A stretch of DNA of 64,000 nt from Effrenium voratum (GCA_963377175.1 CAUJNA010002890.1:1620010-1684009), one strand, 5' to 3'; positions 9,777 through 20,955 are shown, counted from the stretch's first letter. The notes: a model not told the origin generated them from the letters alone. Numbers and translations are program-made.

Positions 9777-9834
9777 CCTGGCTCTGACTGAAGTATGGCT
9801 CCTGGGATGTTCAGCTAACTTAGGTTATAACCAC

Positions 9835-9926
9835 CTAGAGTCTCCATGACTCTTGAAAAATGGGGTCATTACCCAAAATTGTGGGGTCATGGACCCATTT
9901 TTGATTCGGGTCATGGAGCCTCCAGG
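9835..9926. mobile_element. family C TIR element
   Basis: tagagtctccatgac and gtcatggagcctccagg are inverted ends. The core ggggtcattacccaaaat is typical of family C. Confidence 0.7.
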
Positions 9927-10190
9927 CATGGTTATAATTCGCCTAACTGGGCTTGGCCCCCTGAATCAGAGTCGGATCTTTCGGGTTTTCCGTCAGGCTC
10001 CGAGAGAACCCGATGAACCAGCTCGACGCCTTGCCCCGCTCTTGGAGTTGGAGTGTGATGAACGGAAAGCTCCGGCAGACATGTGAAGTCAAGATCGGCG
10101 ACACTCCCAGCCTTTTCAGTCCTGGTTTGAACCATATTTTTTTAGGGACCATTTTTCGGAATGTCAGGTTCCATGTCTACTTGGTGGGAG

Positions 10191-10297
10191 AATATGATGA
10201 GCCTGACCCTAGCCAAGATCTACAACCCCCCGTCACATTGCTCGGAATATCCAGGGATCAACATGTACAGGGGATTGGAAGAGCGCCTGACCTCGGG
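10191..10297 (+). CDS. exon, possibly the post-S6 segment of another channel
   Basis: After ggtgggag the frame reads NMMSLTLAKIYNPPSHC then SEYPGINMYRGLEERLTS and ends at a GT donor (tcggg|gtgaag) in phase 2. It has one clean frame. With the preceding E codon, ENMMSLT resembles ENMISTT at the post-S6 exon of the downstream channel (59.41 kb), but no S6 exon was found upstream, so the relation is only suggested. Confidence 0.55.
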
Positions 10298-10529
10298 GTG
10301 AAGGGGCGCTTGGTACGTCAGGTACATAGGTAGTAATGGTTATAATCCACAAAAGCCATGGATACCAGTCTGTTTTTTTTAGTGAGTGGTTGTTACCAGG
10401 CTCGTGGACCACTTTCTTCGTGCACTACCCCTTTAAGTACGAATCTGAGTGCCGTAGGAGACATCTTGACCCGTCTTTACTTCAAAGAACAATCCTCAAC
10501 GTGCCCCCCCTTTATGGTCTCACTGCTTT

Positions 10530-10766
10530 TTGCCCAGTCCAGTCGAATGGAGGAACTCTGCGGAAGCCCCCAGCGACCCCAATGATAAGTTAAATTCCCG
10601 GACCCTCTTGTTCATCGATTCCATTTGTTCTGCCTTTTGCACCAAAGTTTTGTTGGCAACCAACGCACCATGTTGTAGGCTACCACCATACCGGGAATCC
10701 GAGGGAAAGCAGCATGTCGGGGAACCATGCTCAACCACAAAACCACGGCAACTCACAGTAGTTTGA
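10530..10766. CDS. candidate exon, strand unresolved
   Basis: The + strand reads SPVEWRNSAEAPSDPNDK after a tttgcccag acceptor. The - strand reads a helical segment, TLVQKAEQMESMNKRVREF then NLSLGSLGASAEF. Both look coding, at most one can be, and neither matches a family I know. Confidence 0.3.
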
Positions 10767-10866
10767 CTATGGGTGTGGCTCAAATTTCAAGAGCTAGGGC
10801 TACGCGAGACTTGGTCCTTGTTTCACTTCGCCAAGGTGCCAAATTTGTGTAGAGCCGCAGCCATAC
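10766..10866. mobile_element. family I TIR element
   Basis: tatgggtgtggctcaaat at the left is mirrored by agagccgcagccata at the right. Its middle ggtccttgtttcactt matches the 5264 copy. Confidence 0.65.
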
Positions 10867-11008
10867 TGTGCATGGACAAAATCCTGTACCACGTTGAAAC
10901 CATGAACACCATTGTTGGTTGGCGTTTACAAGGGAATCATCAGAAACCAGGTTTTCTTGGGTCGTGCGAACGGATGTCGTCCATCCACAGTATGTCGGGG
11001 TATCCCCG
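10866..11008. mobile_element. family L TIR element
   Basis: atactgtgcatggacaaaatc at the left is mirrored by gatgtcgtccatccacagtat at the right. The interior (accatgaacaccattgttgg) recurs at 18860-18995 and, inverted, at 60190-60290. A right end also lies at 34310-34335. Confidence 0.65.
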
Positions 11009-11039
11009 TTTTGCCTGGGACTGTTGGACGCAGTTCCTC

Positions 11040-11137
11040 TTCCATTTGCAAATTGTGTTGCTTTTCCCTTGTTGGTTTTGAAATGAATTTATCACTACTG
11101 GAAACTTTTTTTTCCCGGGTCTTAACCAAATGGAAGT
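11040..11137. mobile_element. family A TIR element abutting the EF-hand exon
   Basis: tcttccatttgcaaat and aaccaaatggaagt are inverted ends; the core is cccttgttggttttg with atcactactgga. It ends 6 bp before the acceptor of the exon at 11144, so the intron's 3' end is practically the element's end. Confidence 0.7.
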
Positions 11138-11143
11138 CCTCAG

Positions 11144-11220
11144 GAAGCTCTTCGAGGACTTGTCCGCGGATGGCGAGACGATCTCTGCAGAGGCGAAATC
11201 CCCGCGCGCCCAAAAGCGAG
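11144..11220 (+). CDS. exon with a canonical EF-hand loop
   Basis: After gtcctcag the frame reads KLFEDLSADGETISAEAKS. The 12-residue loop DLSADGETISAE fits the EF-hand pattern: D at 1, S at 3, D at 5, G at 6, I at 9, E at 12, preceded by a helix with LF. This predicts a Ca2+-binding site. EF-hands are common in the C-terminal regions of dinoflagellate channels and in protein kinases. The downstream limit is uncertain, with a GC or GA donor needed near 11210-11217. Confidence 0.6.
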
Positions 11221-11330
11221 TTTTCTTCTGTGCGACGCGTCGGAAAAAGATGCTTTTGCTTCGGGTTTCCCCCGGCAAGAATTCGCATGGCAATCCCAAA
11301 GCAGCTCCCAAAATGAGTTTCCTGTACATT

Positions 11331-11440
11331 CCATATGGGTATAGCTCAAAATTCAACCACTGGGGCAGGTTTTAGTCTACCTTTCCATTTGCCAGGGTTC
11401 CATTGTGGACCCCCCTTTTTTGAGCCACACCCATAAATAT
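11331..11440. mobile_element. family I TIR element
   Basis: catatgggtatagctcaaaa and ttttttgagccacaccca are inverted ends; the middle keeps ggttttagtctacctttcc. Confidence 0.75.
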
Positions 11441-11989
11441 TGATCTGTAGGGGAGTAGTGAGGATGGCCATGGACCCTTGGGGGATGTAGAGAACATGAT
11501 GAAGGTTCCTACTGAGGGAAGCATGACTAGGACCTGCACAAGGAGCTTCGACCATGGCTGAAGTAACCTTTTTAAAAGGGGTTTTGTTAAGCGACGTGGT
11601 TTTCCATGTTAAGCCATGTCTCCTTTTTTAGTAGAGGCTTGACATGATCGCACTGTTTTGAACGCGTCGGTACTTGGAGTCGGAAAAAAACAAAAAAACA
11701 CAAGGCTGTCGGCTGACCTTTACCAGTGTCAGAAGGATTCCTTTTTTAACGGAATGCATGGAGCATGTGGCCATCTGCAGGTGGGAACAGTTGGGGATTT
11801 CTTTATTGTTGTTTGGGGTTTGGGGGGGTTGTGTTTGTGTTTTCGGTTGTTTTGTTTTTTGCTCTCTTTTTTTTCCCGGGGGGGGGTGATGTAAAGGGAA
11901 GCCAAAGTGCAAAACACAAGGCTTAGCGGTCCCCTAGTTTGTTTGCTTGTTGTTTTTTTTGGGGGGGAACCAAGGGGAAACCACCATTT

Positions 11990-12107
11990 TTCTTCCATTT
12001 GGTTAAGAATATTGCTTGTTTTCCCCTGTTGGTTATAAAGGGAATCTATCACTACCGGATTTTCCCATTTTTTCCCATGGGACTGAAGCAAATGGAGGTT
12101 TTGGTGG
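11990..12107. mobile_element. family A TIR element
   Basis: ttcttccatttggttaag and actgaagcaaatggaggt ends; the core gttataaagggaatctatca is typical of family A. Confidence 0.75.
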
Positions 12108-12242
12108 TCCCCTAAAACAGACACGCCCATTTTCAGGTGGGCACAGCACATCGCCGGGCTGTGGTCGCTGTTGTCCGACCCCCCGCTTTGGCACTTGACC
12201 TACAGCCAGGGTAAGGTCACAGGTCTATTTTTCTTCGTGTGA

Positions 12243-12358
12243 CTGAACTTCCATTTGCTTAAGCATGTGTTTTCATTTTCCCTTGTCAGTTTCAAAGGGA
12301 ATCTGTCATTAAAGTATGTTTGGTGGTTTGTTTCCAGAGGACTTAAGGAAATGGAGGT
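12243..12358. mobile_element. family A TIR element
   Basis: acttccatttgcttaagc and cttaaggaaatggaggt ends with tttcaaagggaatctgtca inside. This is one of the cleanest copies. Confidence 0.8.
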
Positions 12359-12611
12359 GAATAGCGCGCTGTGGGAATGTTGTATATCCCATGTGAAGGA
12401 AGCCACACGGGAGCGTGTTTGTTGGTTTTCCGGGAAGAAAAAAAGCCAAAGCCAAAGCAGCCCCTTTGTATATCGGGCTTCTGGAGTTTGCCCCATTTGA
12501 AGAGTGCGGACGTGCCCCCGCATTTGGACCCTTCTCCGAATTCGCCGGGGGGGGGATACCCTTTCAAGACAACCCCAAGGCACTGGTGCCAGCTTGACTC
12601 CACAATATGTA

Positions 12612-12655
12612 TTTTATATATATATATATATGTACATATATATATGTAAAATGTA
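12612..12655. repeat. TA dinucleotide microsatellite
   Basis: Alternating ta/at broken by tgtacata. Similar tracts occur at 15928-15950, 19718-19735, 19836-19852, 33050-33067, 39178-39201, 48184-48207 and 50694-50712. Confidence 0.85.
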
Positions 12656-12745
12656 TGTTTGCACCTACACGTAGCATGAATACGCCTGCATATACCCCAG
12701 TCAGAAAAAACAAAAACAAAAAAAGCGTTTGACGATAGTTCTCAG

Positions 12746-12921
12746 GGGGGAATCTTTGCGCACCTCGGGGCGCTTGAGGCGTGCCGGACGGGTCTGCGCC
12801 AGCTGATCGAGAAGCTTCCAAATGCCAAGTTGGAGGACACACGGCGGGCCATACGCCGAGTGCGAAGTTCGAGGGACCCCAAAAAGGTTCTTGGCGCTTC
12901 CCAGCGAATCGTCCGGCTCAG
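12746..12921 (+). CDS. exon, long amphipathic helix, product unknown
   Basis: Bounded by gttctcag and gctcag|gtgttg. The single good frame reads GGIFAHLGALEACRTGLRQL then IEKLPNAKLEDTRRAIRRV and ends in a basic stretch. At 176 nt it is one of the longest exons here. The regularly spaced L/A/R residues suggest helix or coiled coil. It lies 1.6 kb after the EF-hand exon and 250 bp before the next exon, so the three probably belong to one protein. Confidence 0.6.
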
Positions 12922-13029
12922 GTGTTGAGATGTTTTTAGATGTTTTAGATCTTTTTGGCTGGCTTAGTGGTTGGGTTGCCGCTTACCCCACTATAAGTCT
13001 ACCTTTCACTAGGGAAGCACTGAACTTTG

Positions 13030-13138
13030 GTGCATTTTGCCAAGGGATGTTAGGACTTGACCATGTTGCCAACTAATGGGTTTTCCGTATTCAACCACCA
13101 AAAGTTCGTCGCTTTTAGCAGGGCTTCGCAGATTCCGC
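13030..13138. repeat. family G repeat
   Basis: It repeats atgttaggactt, ccaactaatgggttttcc and cttttagcagggcttcgcag in the same order as the copy at 3340. Confidence 0.65.
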
Positions 13139-13167
13139 CACCGAGTGAAAGCGCTGATTTTTCTCAG

Positions 13168-13237
13168 AGGACAGGATGGAGCGCATCTTTGACACCGTGA
13201 TGACCTCCGCCGGCCTCACGGTGTCCCGGAACGAGTG
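13168..13237 (+). CDS. exon, EF-hand-like helix pair (degenerate)
   Basis: After tttctcag the frame reads DRMERIFDTVMTSAGLTVSR then NEW, ending at a GT donor (gagtg|gtccac). The spacing (helix, SAG turn, TVS, acidic end) resembles a second, degenerate EF-hand lacking the Ca2+ ligands. With the exon at 11144 it could make an EF-hand pair. This is inference from pattern only. Confidence 0.5.
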
Positions 13238-13830
13238 GTCCACACCTCGGAGGGTTTGCGGCTGTCTCAAAATGGCGGTGGGTCAAAACCCGGTACCGGT
13301 GAACATCAAAATAGGTGGCAAATGGATGTTCATCCACCACAAAATGGAGCCATAGGTTATGCGCCATGGCCAAATGGCAGTGGGTCATCCACCGTTGGGG
13401 TGTTGTGTTTTGGGGGTGGTTTTTCTTTTTTCCGTGTTTCCTTTGCGGTTTCGTTGGCCAAAGATCGAAGAATTCACCATGATCGAACAATTCGGTGGTT
13501 TTCTTTTGCGCCATGCAGGTGGATACCAACTCAATAGTGCCAAGGTCCTAAGGTAAGGGAACAAACATGGCTGTGGGTCAAGACTAGGTACTAAATGGAA
13601 CCAAGGACTAAAATCTGCGGTCCCCTGGAGGTTCAATTTGGGTTGTCTCTAAAGGGCATTCACAATAAAGTAAAATGTTGAGTCCATAGGCCACGGGATG
13701 GATCGCTCCCTTGTGTTTCAATTGCGCTTTTGGGATAGTGCTAAAATGAAAGCCAGAAAAGAACCACAACTTTTTCAGGGTTCCCTATTTTAAGACACAC
13801 TAAAACTCGATAGCAAGAACCAGGGTGAAT

Positions 13831-13940
13831 TATAACGACCTCACACAACCGAATTCACCCCAAATGTTGGGAACATGTGGGGAATAGGTTCCCAAGCACC
13901 GCAAGTTTCAGGTTGGTGAAGTATTATAATTCACCCAGAA
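13831..13940. mobile_element. TIR element gggtgaattataa
   Basis: gggtgaattataacgacc at the left is mirrored by ttataattcaccc at the right, about 110 bp end to end. No frame, and no second copy recognised. Confidence 0.6.
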
Positions 13941-14792
13941 CCATTCTCACAGATTCAGCTGGATGGTTTGAAAGCCTTGCCGACTGGCTTGGCCTTGTCT
14001 CATTTGGCTCAAGGCTTGCTGCAAGTCTTTTTCTGAGCTTCTGACCCTCCAAGGTCCGTTTTCTTGGGTGGCCGTGAGGGGACTTGATAAGGGCTCACAG
14101 GCTCCACTGAGAACGCGGTTTTGATGATTTTGATAGGTGCTTCAGTACATCCTCAAGGTATTTGGCTGTGTTTTCTGTGGAGGCTTGGTACCCATTTTTG
14201 GGCTTTAATGGGAAATCAAATGTAGCAAATTCCAAGAACCCCCCAAACAAACTGATAAAATCTATTTAATTGACACCATCAGGTTTGGGGAGTTTTCCGG
14301 CTTTTGAGACAAAACTATTTGGACCCTCACTCTCGGCGGGCTACCGAGGCTGGGCTTTGCAAAGACCACGGCGCGACTGGTGAGGCTGATGGCCTATCCC
14401 ATGTGAACTGCACGTCTTCTTGCCTCACCTGACATGTATTTCCCGTTTTTGTGCGATCTAAATTCATCACCTGTTGGGCTCATTGACCCCCGTACACATC
14501 AACATGGACTCCCGCAAAACGGCGAAACAGGGGTCCAACTCCCAAACAAACCATTCCTCTGAAGATGGTGGGTTTCGGAGTCCCGGGACCTTGCTTTTGT
14601 GGTGGTGTTCAATGGGGGAACCCCTAGGGAGCCCTGTCACCTCGGGGTTTTTGCCAGCTCGCCCATGAGGGTCCATGTGAGGTTGTTGGATTGTGCCTGG
14701 AGTCTCCATGAGCCGTTAAAAATGGGTAATGACCCTATTTGTTCAGAGTCAGAAGAGGTCTCCAGTCTGCACGGGTCCAAGTCCATCGTCAC

Positions 14793-14912
14793 CTTCCATT
14801 TGGCTAAGAATATGTTGTTCTTCTTCCTGGCTAATTTTAATGGAAACCTATCACTACTGGATATATATTTGTTCTTTTTCCCTGGGGGACTTAAGCAACT
14901 GAAGGTCACAAG
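14793..14912. mobile_element. family A TIR element
   Basis: ccttccatttggctaagaat and cttaagcaactgaaggt ends; acctatcactactggatata inside. Confidence 0.75.
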
Positions 14913-16570
14913 GCAGCCTTAGGATTTGACGCAAACTGCAGTGAAGTGAACATGTTTGACCCAAAGTGTCCAGCTTAAATGTCTGACTGGAAGTGCGAAA
15001 GACGGCAAAGTTGTTGATGCAAAGAACCAGTGAGGCGAGACCATCACTATCAGTTTACTCCTCTAACCGTGGCTCAACATGGTTTAGAGTCTGTCAGAAC
15101 CCCATTATATTTGTTGCACAGCCCTCATAGTACCATACCCGAAAAAAAAACCAAACCGCCCCTACGGCCAAGTTTGGTTTGTGGAGAGCAAACCAGGTGC
15201 AGTGAATGGGAAGGTTTGCTCTGCTTTTTTTTTGGGGGCGTGTCTTTTTGTAGGGACCCCCCAAAAAAACGGGTGGTTTTTTCCCTTTGGTTTCCCTGGA
15301 AAGCCACCAAACAGGTACCTGAACCCTGAAACTAACCTCAAGAAGCCGAATTCGCCCACCATAATTTTGGGGGCACTCACCCATTTGTAAGAAACATGCT
15401 GAGGCCTGCGCCACTCTTTGAGGGTGGCAGGTACCCTCCAAACAAAGACTCGGTTGCCCAAAGCGAATCTTAACCTTTTGGTTTTCCAGTTTTGGTCCAT
15501 TTTTAGTCCCAAAAGGTTAACCTCTTATTTCTGGATCCTTTGGGCAAGTGAGAAAAGACACACCCTTGTCTCCGATGAACCCATCGGGTCAGACGGCGTT
15601 TCGACCTTTCGAGTCTGAGCCAAAGCGCTGGGCTCAAGAATGTGTCGCTCAGCTTTGACGCTCACAGGGTTGTTGTTGGGAAACATGTTTCCCGATTTTT
15701 GATCTTATTGTGGTTTGGTGATTGAAATCCAACCACTTGACGGCGAATTGCTTTTCAGTTTTTGCTCCCCTTACGTCGACCAAGCTCATGGGTTCCCCTG
15801 AAAAGTGGTGGGTGGACTTGGATCCCCGCCGAATTTTGAGGCCCGCCAAATCAAATCCCGGATTAGATTAGAATTCAGTCCTTCATGGGTATGTGGGTTT
15901 GTCTTAGAATAGGCTGGCCCCATGTACACATCTATATATATATATACATATTGATTTCAGTTTTGTTTTTTTTCATTATGAAGCCACCCCCCAAGCGGCA
16001 GGGGGGGACACTCCCCCCTTGGCTGACTGTGATAGCCCAAAAAACGGTCAACACAACATCCCCTGATAGGGGAGCCCCCCAAAATGGTAGGTTTCCCTTT
16101 GTTTTTTCTTTGGTACCCACCAAAATGGGGTTCCCTTAAATCAAGACACACCAATGTGTCAAAAAGAACCCGGGAATGGGCACAGAAAATGCTGCGTTCC
16201 TTTTGGAGTCCCCTTGATCCCACCTTAAGGCGCTTGCATGTTCGGCCAATGGTTGGCGTTGGCCTGGGTACAGCCCGGCAAATAACAACGTCAACTCCGC
16301 GTGAGCTGATGACCAGCGTGTACCTCATTATGTTGCGGCAACGTGTGGTCGGACACTCAAGTAGGGGTTTTCCCTTTGTTAGCGATACATGGCTCCGGTC
16401 ACATTGAACCATCTTAGCTGCTTCTAAGGGTTCCGGCATGCTGAGTTTGAGATGTATCCTTAAGACTCCTATTGGATGTAGATAGAGTACATCCCTTTTG
16501 CGGCACCAAGGGACCCTTGGATGTAGGTGTGCGCGCAGATTTGGCCGATATTACTTTCGGGCAGGATGAG
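14913..16570. other. stretch without a recognisable gene
   Basis: It holds a degenerate family I half (15064-15090), a G/T-rich element at 15225-15345, a TA tract at 15928-15950 and a family H copy at 16229-16363. No exon-like island stands out; the open frames, all under 161 codons, overlap these repeats. Confidence 0.4.
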
Positions 16571-16572
16571 TA

Positions 16573-16797
16573 TTGACCGTGGCTCGTTTACCCGTTTACT
16601 GTTCAAAACTCAGACGAATACGATCTGCATGGTGTCTTCGGCTGGAGCGACCCATCGCTTTGGTGCGTTTTGCGCTGCCATCGGCAGTCCGTGCTTTTTC
16701 TCACCCTCTTCGTTTGCACCAAAAGCACCACGCAGACAAAGAGAAGAGTGCTTTCGTATTTGTGCGAGTTGCTGCGCAGCTGAATGTCAATCATTAA
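16573..16797 (+). CDS. weak candidate exon, basic/hydrophobic
   Basis: A repeat-free island; one + frame carries LRRIRSAWCLRLERPIALV and continues as a basic, Ala/Phe-rich peptide to a stop at 16797. Other frames on both strands are also open. No family recognised. Confidence 0.25.
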   Translation: MTVARLPVYCSKLRRIRSAWCLRLERPIALVRFALPSAVRAFSHPLRLHQKHHADKEKSAFVFVRVAAQLNVNH

Positions 16798-17383
16798 ATG
16801 TGCAGAACCCGTACTATACTCACAAGTGGTTCCTCCTTGAATTAGTAAGAATTTGTTCATTTCAATGGATTTTGGTGCTCCGCCCGGAAATCGGAAGTTA
16901 GAATTGGGGACCACCAAAAGAGCTTGTACACCTTTTCATTCTGCTTGAACGCATTTGAAAGGGAGTCCTGCCAATTTGAGAAGCCCCCCCCCCCTCCAGA
17001 CATCAGCATTTGATGCTTCAATCGAGTGTGGAAGTGATCGAAGCTGCATTTGATGCACCCGCCTTGACTTGTCCGGCTGGCCGACTTTCTCATTGCTGCT
17101 TTGCCATTGTGGTTATGGCCACCCATTCTCAGGTTGGTTTAAAGGGAAACCAACCAGAAACTCTCCCCGCCCCCCACCCCCTTTTCCCGGCTGAGACAAT
17201 TTGCAAACTTGCCTTTAATTTTCAGGGTTTGTCAGAAGTGAGTGACTATTGGGGAAACCATGGTCACTCCGGGGCCGAACGGAATATTGATCAACCACTT
17301 GAAGGTAAACGGGCTGGTGATTGGATTTGGCCGTAAAAGCCCAAGAATACGTTTGTAGGTTCCAACCCAATCGCGTTCAAGCA

Positions 17384-17598
17384 TGCCAACAATAACTGGG
17401 CTGCCTTCAGACCCCCTCGCTAAAATTCGAAAACTACCACTAAACACTGAGATCCAAAAAGCTAAGTTGAACCAGATGGCTGGGCTCGACAAGATAAAAT
17501 CGGCCAGCTCAAGTGGCCCGAACCCAAAACCGAACCCGAGCCACCCGGCTCGAAACACCAAACCCGCAGCCGAAGGATTCTTTCTGGGTTTATTTTGA
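17384..17598 (+). CDS. candidate exon, Lys/Ser/Pro-rich linker
   Basis: The + frame includes LPLNTEIQKAKLNQMAGLDK then a SASSSGPNPKPNPSHPAR stretch. It looks like a helix followed by a disordered linker. No clear acceptor or donor was settled. Low-complexity aacccgaacc words make part of the frame suspect. Confidence 0.3.
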
Positions 17599-18009
17599 GT
17601 CACAAGAATTCACCAAACTCACAAAACAAGCGTGTTTTTCTTTAGGGGACCGCCCCCCCCCCCCCACCGCGTTGGTCTTCATTAGAGTTTGCCTTGAAAA
17701 CCACAAATTTCGGAGTATCCTCACAAAAAAAGACACCCCGAGAGTGCAGCTTTCCCCCCTGGTTTGAGTTCCGAGCTCTCCCGCCAGAGTCGAAAAAGCA
17801 TAAACTGTTCTCTCCAGTTGTTCTTTCCCCGCAACGAAACTCAACCCTTACGACCGGGTTGAAAAGCCACCATGTCTGCACTTGGCAGTTCCGCCCACCT
17901 TAGGTGCGCAGAAGGGTGTTTCTCCAAGTGGTTTTCTAAATTGGTGTTCTTTTGGTTTCGCTTTGTTTACCAACCAAAAGGGGCTCCGAATCCCATTTTG
18001 AGAGCCACC

Positions 18010-18111
18010 TACTTAAAGGGGCAGGTCACATAAGTGGTTAGAAAGGCTGGTTATAACCCACTGAACGGAGACTTATCACCATAGTTTCTGCGGGTTACAA
18101 CCAGCCTGACT
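18010..18111. mobile_element. family B element, one end intact, abutting family C
   Basis: It starts acttaaaggggcaggtcac and includes ggttataacccactgaacgg; the far end is replaced by the family C copy that begins at 18112. Confidence 0.6.
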
Positions 18112-18201
18112 AGAGTCTCCATGACCCTTGAAAAATGGTTAGTCATTACCCAAATGGGGGTCATTGCCCCATTTTTGATTCGGGTCAGAAGGAGACTCCA
18201 G
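18112..18201. mobile_element. family C TIR element
   Basis: ctagagtctccatgacccttg and gtcagaaggagactccag ends; tttttgattcgggtcag is shared with the copies at 9.84, 50.09 and 60.48 kb. Confidence 0.75.
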
Positions 18202-18260
18202 ACAGCCTTCCTCACCACTTCCGCGAGCTGCGTCGACGCAACGACTCGACCGCCCCTTCG
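18202..18260 (+). CDS. weak candidate exon, basic
   Basis: Immediately after the family C end (ctccagacag) a frame reads LPHHFRELRRRNDSTAPS to a stop. Its position at an element end is like that of better exons, but a second frame is equally open. Confidence 0.3.
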
Positions 18261-18404
18261 TGACGTAGCTCTTGATGCCGAGCGTTTTGGGTGCAGGGCG
18301 AGCGGGCCCCGTCATGTGCCGGTCATGAAAATTGGGCACGATGGCACCTCGGCGAGAAGAACTGGGGACGGCGACCCTTGGAAAAGGGTGGCGCTTTTTT
18401 TTTT

Positions 18405-18515
18405 TCTCACTTCCCGAGTTCATGGATGTTTCAAACACGTTTTGGGGCTTGGACCATTTGGGTGGTAAACAAAAAGGTTAGACACTTTTGTTTCGCCAAT
18501 CTGCTCAGGAAGTGA
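18405..18515. mobile_element. family E TIR element
   Basis: tctcacttcccgagttcatg and ctgctcaggaagtgag are inverted ends; ttggaccatttgggtggtaa is the family core. Confidence 0.75.
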
Positions 18516-18526
18516 GTTCTAAGGGA

Positions 18527-18634
18527 AGCTTCCATTCGCTTGAGAGTCTTGTTTGGTTCCTCTTGTTGGTTTCAAGAGGAGTCTATCATTACTGAACATA
18601 GTTTTTCCAAAGGACTTGAGCAAATGGAGGGAAG
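18527..18634. mobile_element. family A TIR element
   Basis: cttccattcgcttgagag and cttgagcaaatggaggg ends; cctcttgttggtttcaagag inside. Confidence 0.7.
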
Positions 18635-20014
18635 CCAAACGGAAACCAAAGCCCATTTTGGGCGTCCCTCATTTTAAGTCATGTGCACCTCTTGGAGTCA
18701 ACCTCCCAATTTCCCCCCAAGGAGGATGCGCTGCAGAGCAAAAGCCCAGAAATGTCCTTGTCGGCAGATGCATTTACCTGGTAGATGCATTTACCTGGTA
18801 GACAACCAAGGAACCACCCCTTTAAAGATGAAAAGGCGAATGGCAGAAGGAGAAACCTACTACTGTGCATGGACGAAATCCGTTTCGCACCACCTAAGAA
18901 GCCATGGTTGAAATCATAACGTTGGTTGGTATTTCCGTTGCGCATTCCGTTGGGTTTCTCAGCTGGAGCGAAATGGATTTCGCAATCATCCACAGTATGA
19001 GGTTGCCTGGGATCCACTAGGCTTCTCAGACCACTGGGCTAGTTGGAAGCGTCTTTGGTCGTTTTCAACCGGACAGAGTTGGAAAGGCATGAGGGCTTAC
19101 CCTGGGCTTGTCAGACCACTGGGCTAGTTGGAAGCACCTTTGTCTTTCAAAAGGACAGACCGACTGCATGAGACACATTGGAAGTTCCGATCCGAAGATC
19201 TTGGGCTAGACTACATATATGATAGTCTTTCCTACAGAGTTGTTGTCTTTCCGGCAGATGTTTTGTGTTATTTTAGGGTAGTTACACAGTATGAAACAAC
19301 ATTTGAGCATACTGTTTCTTCGCGGCTTTTTTCTTGGGTCTAGTGGCTCTGCTGTTGATGGACCTTCCACACCTCTGCTGCTAGACCTTTTAACTTGAGA
19401 CAATCTTTTCATGTGGGAATCTTTAACAAAGAATCCTGAGAGAGGTCGAACACGAGCTTTGCTTGACCAAAAAATTGAGCGTTCTTCGGAGGGGTTTTTC
19501 CAAAACTTCGGTTCAGGGGTCCGGGGTGTGTGGTCCTTTGTGTGTAGCTCTGCCTCTAGGACAAAGAGCGTAGGCTAGCAGTATGATGGCTTTGCCACAT
19601 GCAACATGTGCGAGCTGCAGCGGATGATACGCCCACATATCATTGTAGATACACGCATACAATATGCATAGTGTAAATGTACAATTATCATTACGTATAT
19701 GTTTTTTGCCAATGCATCTGTATATATATATACATACACCTGGACCCCCCAGGCGGGAAAAAAACTGAACCCCCCAGGCGTGAATTCAAAATATGTGATT
19801 CCAAAGAGAAAAACACCGGAGCCATCTATTTTGTGTATATATATATATATACCAGTGCCTTTTGTTTTGGCTGTATCCATCCCGAATCGCCGGTGGCTTT
19901 GACATGCAGCCCAGGCTATCAGAAGGTGCCACTGCACGACGTCCAAAGTGACGAAGAGACAGATTGCCGCAGTTGGCCCAGCGACAGCGACTTGACCGCA
20001 CTGCCAAGGTCATG

Positions 20015-20280
20015 GGGGCTGGGGGGGAGGGACGGGGGGGGAGGTCATGGGGGCTGGGGGGGGGGAGGGCCCCCAAATTTGGGGCTTATTAGGGGATTAA
20101 GGGCTTATTTTGGCTCTCTTCCCCCACCCCCACCCTCACCCCCAGCCCCCATGACAAGGGCTTCCCCTTGATCTTCGATTCGCGGGAAGTGGAAAGGCCA
20201 CCTGTGTTTTCAACCCACGAATATCATGCGGGAAGGGGCAGGGAGGGGGGGGGGAGGGAGCCCGTTATTAAGCCCTTAAT
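20015..20280. repeat. G-run / C-run low-complexity block
   Basis: Runs of ggggg broken by tcatgggggctggg (20023-20083) are followed by cccccacccccaccctcacc (20122-20146), then more G runs (20235-20258). The G-rich and C-rich parts can pair with each other. Confidence 0.7.
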
Positions 20281-20856
20281 ATCGGGGGCTCCACGATAAT
20301 GGCAAGGCTAAATCCACAGGACGGGGGACTTGTAAGCGGATAACCTAGGTTACTGCTGACTAACATGGTTGAACACCCCAGCAGAAAAGTCATGCCTTGC
20401 CTCGCAGCACCTTACATTCGGGATGCATTGCATCGCCTCAAGCAAGTCAGGCCGCTTGGGCCAAACTCGAACTCAGGTCGTTCATCAATGATTGTGCAAC
20501 CTGATGTTAGTTTGCAACTTCAGCAAGACTGGACTGGGACACACTGTGTTAGGGTAGAGCAGAGTGATGCTAGCGACTCCACCTATGGATTGCGCGTTGA
20601 TTGGAGAACACCCCCTCTCATGTTAGCTCAATAAAGCCAAGGGAACTCTTTATTTTTGTGTAGGTCGCCCCCTTTTTGAAGGATAATTAGGATGGCGCAT
20701 TCTTTCCGCTGTCACGTTTCCCAACCACACACGCCGAGGGGTGGTCAACGTATACTATCTGAAGATATGTGTTCAGTAGCGGACGCCATAGGGCACACGT
20801 TTTGGAAAGCACTTCAAAAGCAAAAAGCACAGGAACACCAGAAACGACGCTCGCAG

Positions 20857-20924
20857 ACATGGCCCAACAGTTCCTGAAGAGGATTTGCCAGGCCGAGTTC
20901 CACCAGATATGTGGGATCCGGGAT
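20857..20924 (+). CDS. exon, amphipathic helix, product unknown
   Basis: Bounded by gctcgcag and cgggat|gtgaaa. The frame reads MAQQFLKRICQAEFHQICG then IRD. Cys and aromatic residues are regularly spaced. It lies 3.5 kb before the first VSD and could be part of its cytosolic N-terminal region. Confidence 0.5.
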
Positions 20925-20955
20925 GTGAAAGCGACTCCAGTGCTTCCAGTTGCCA

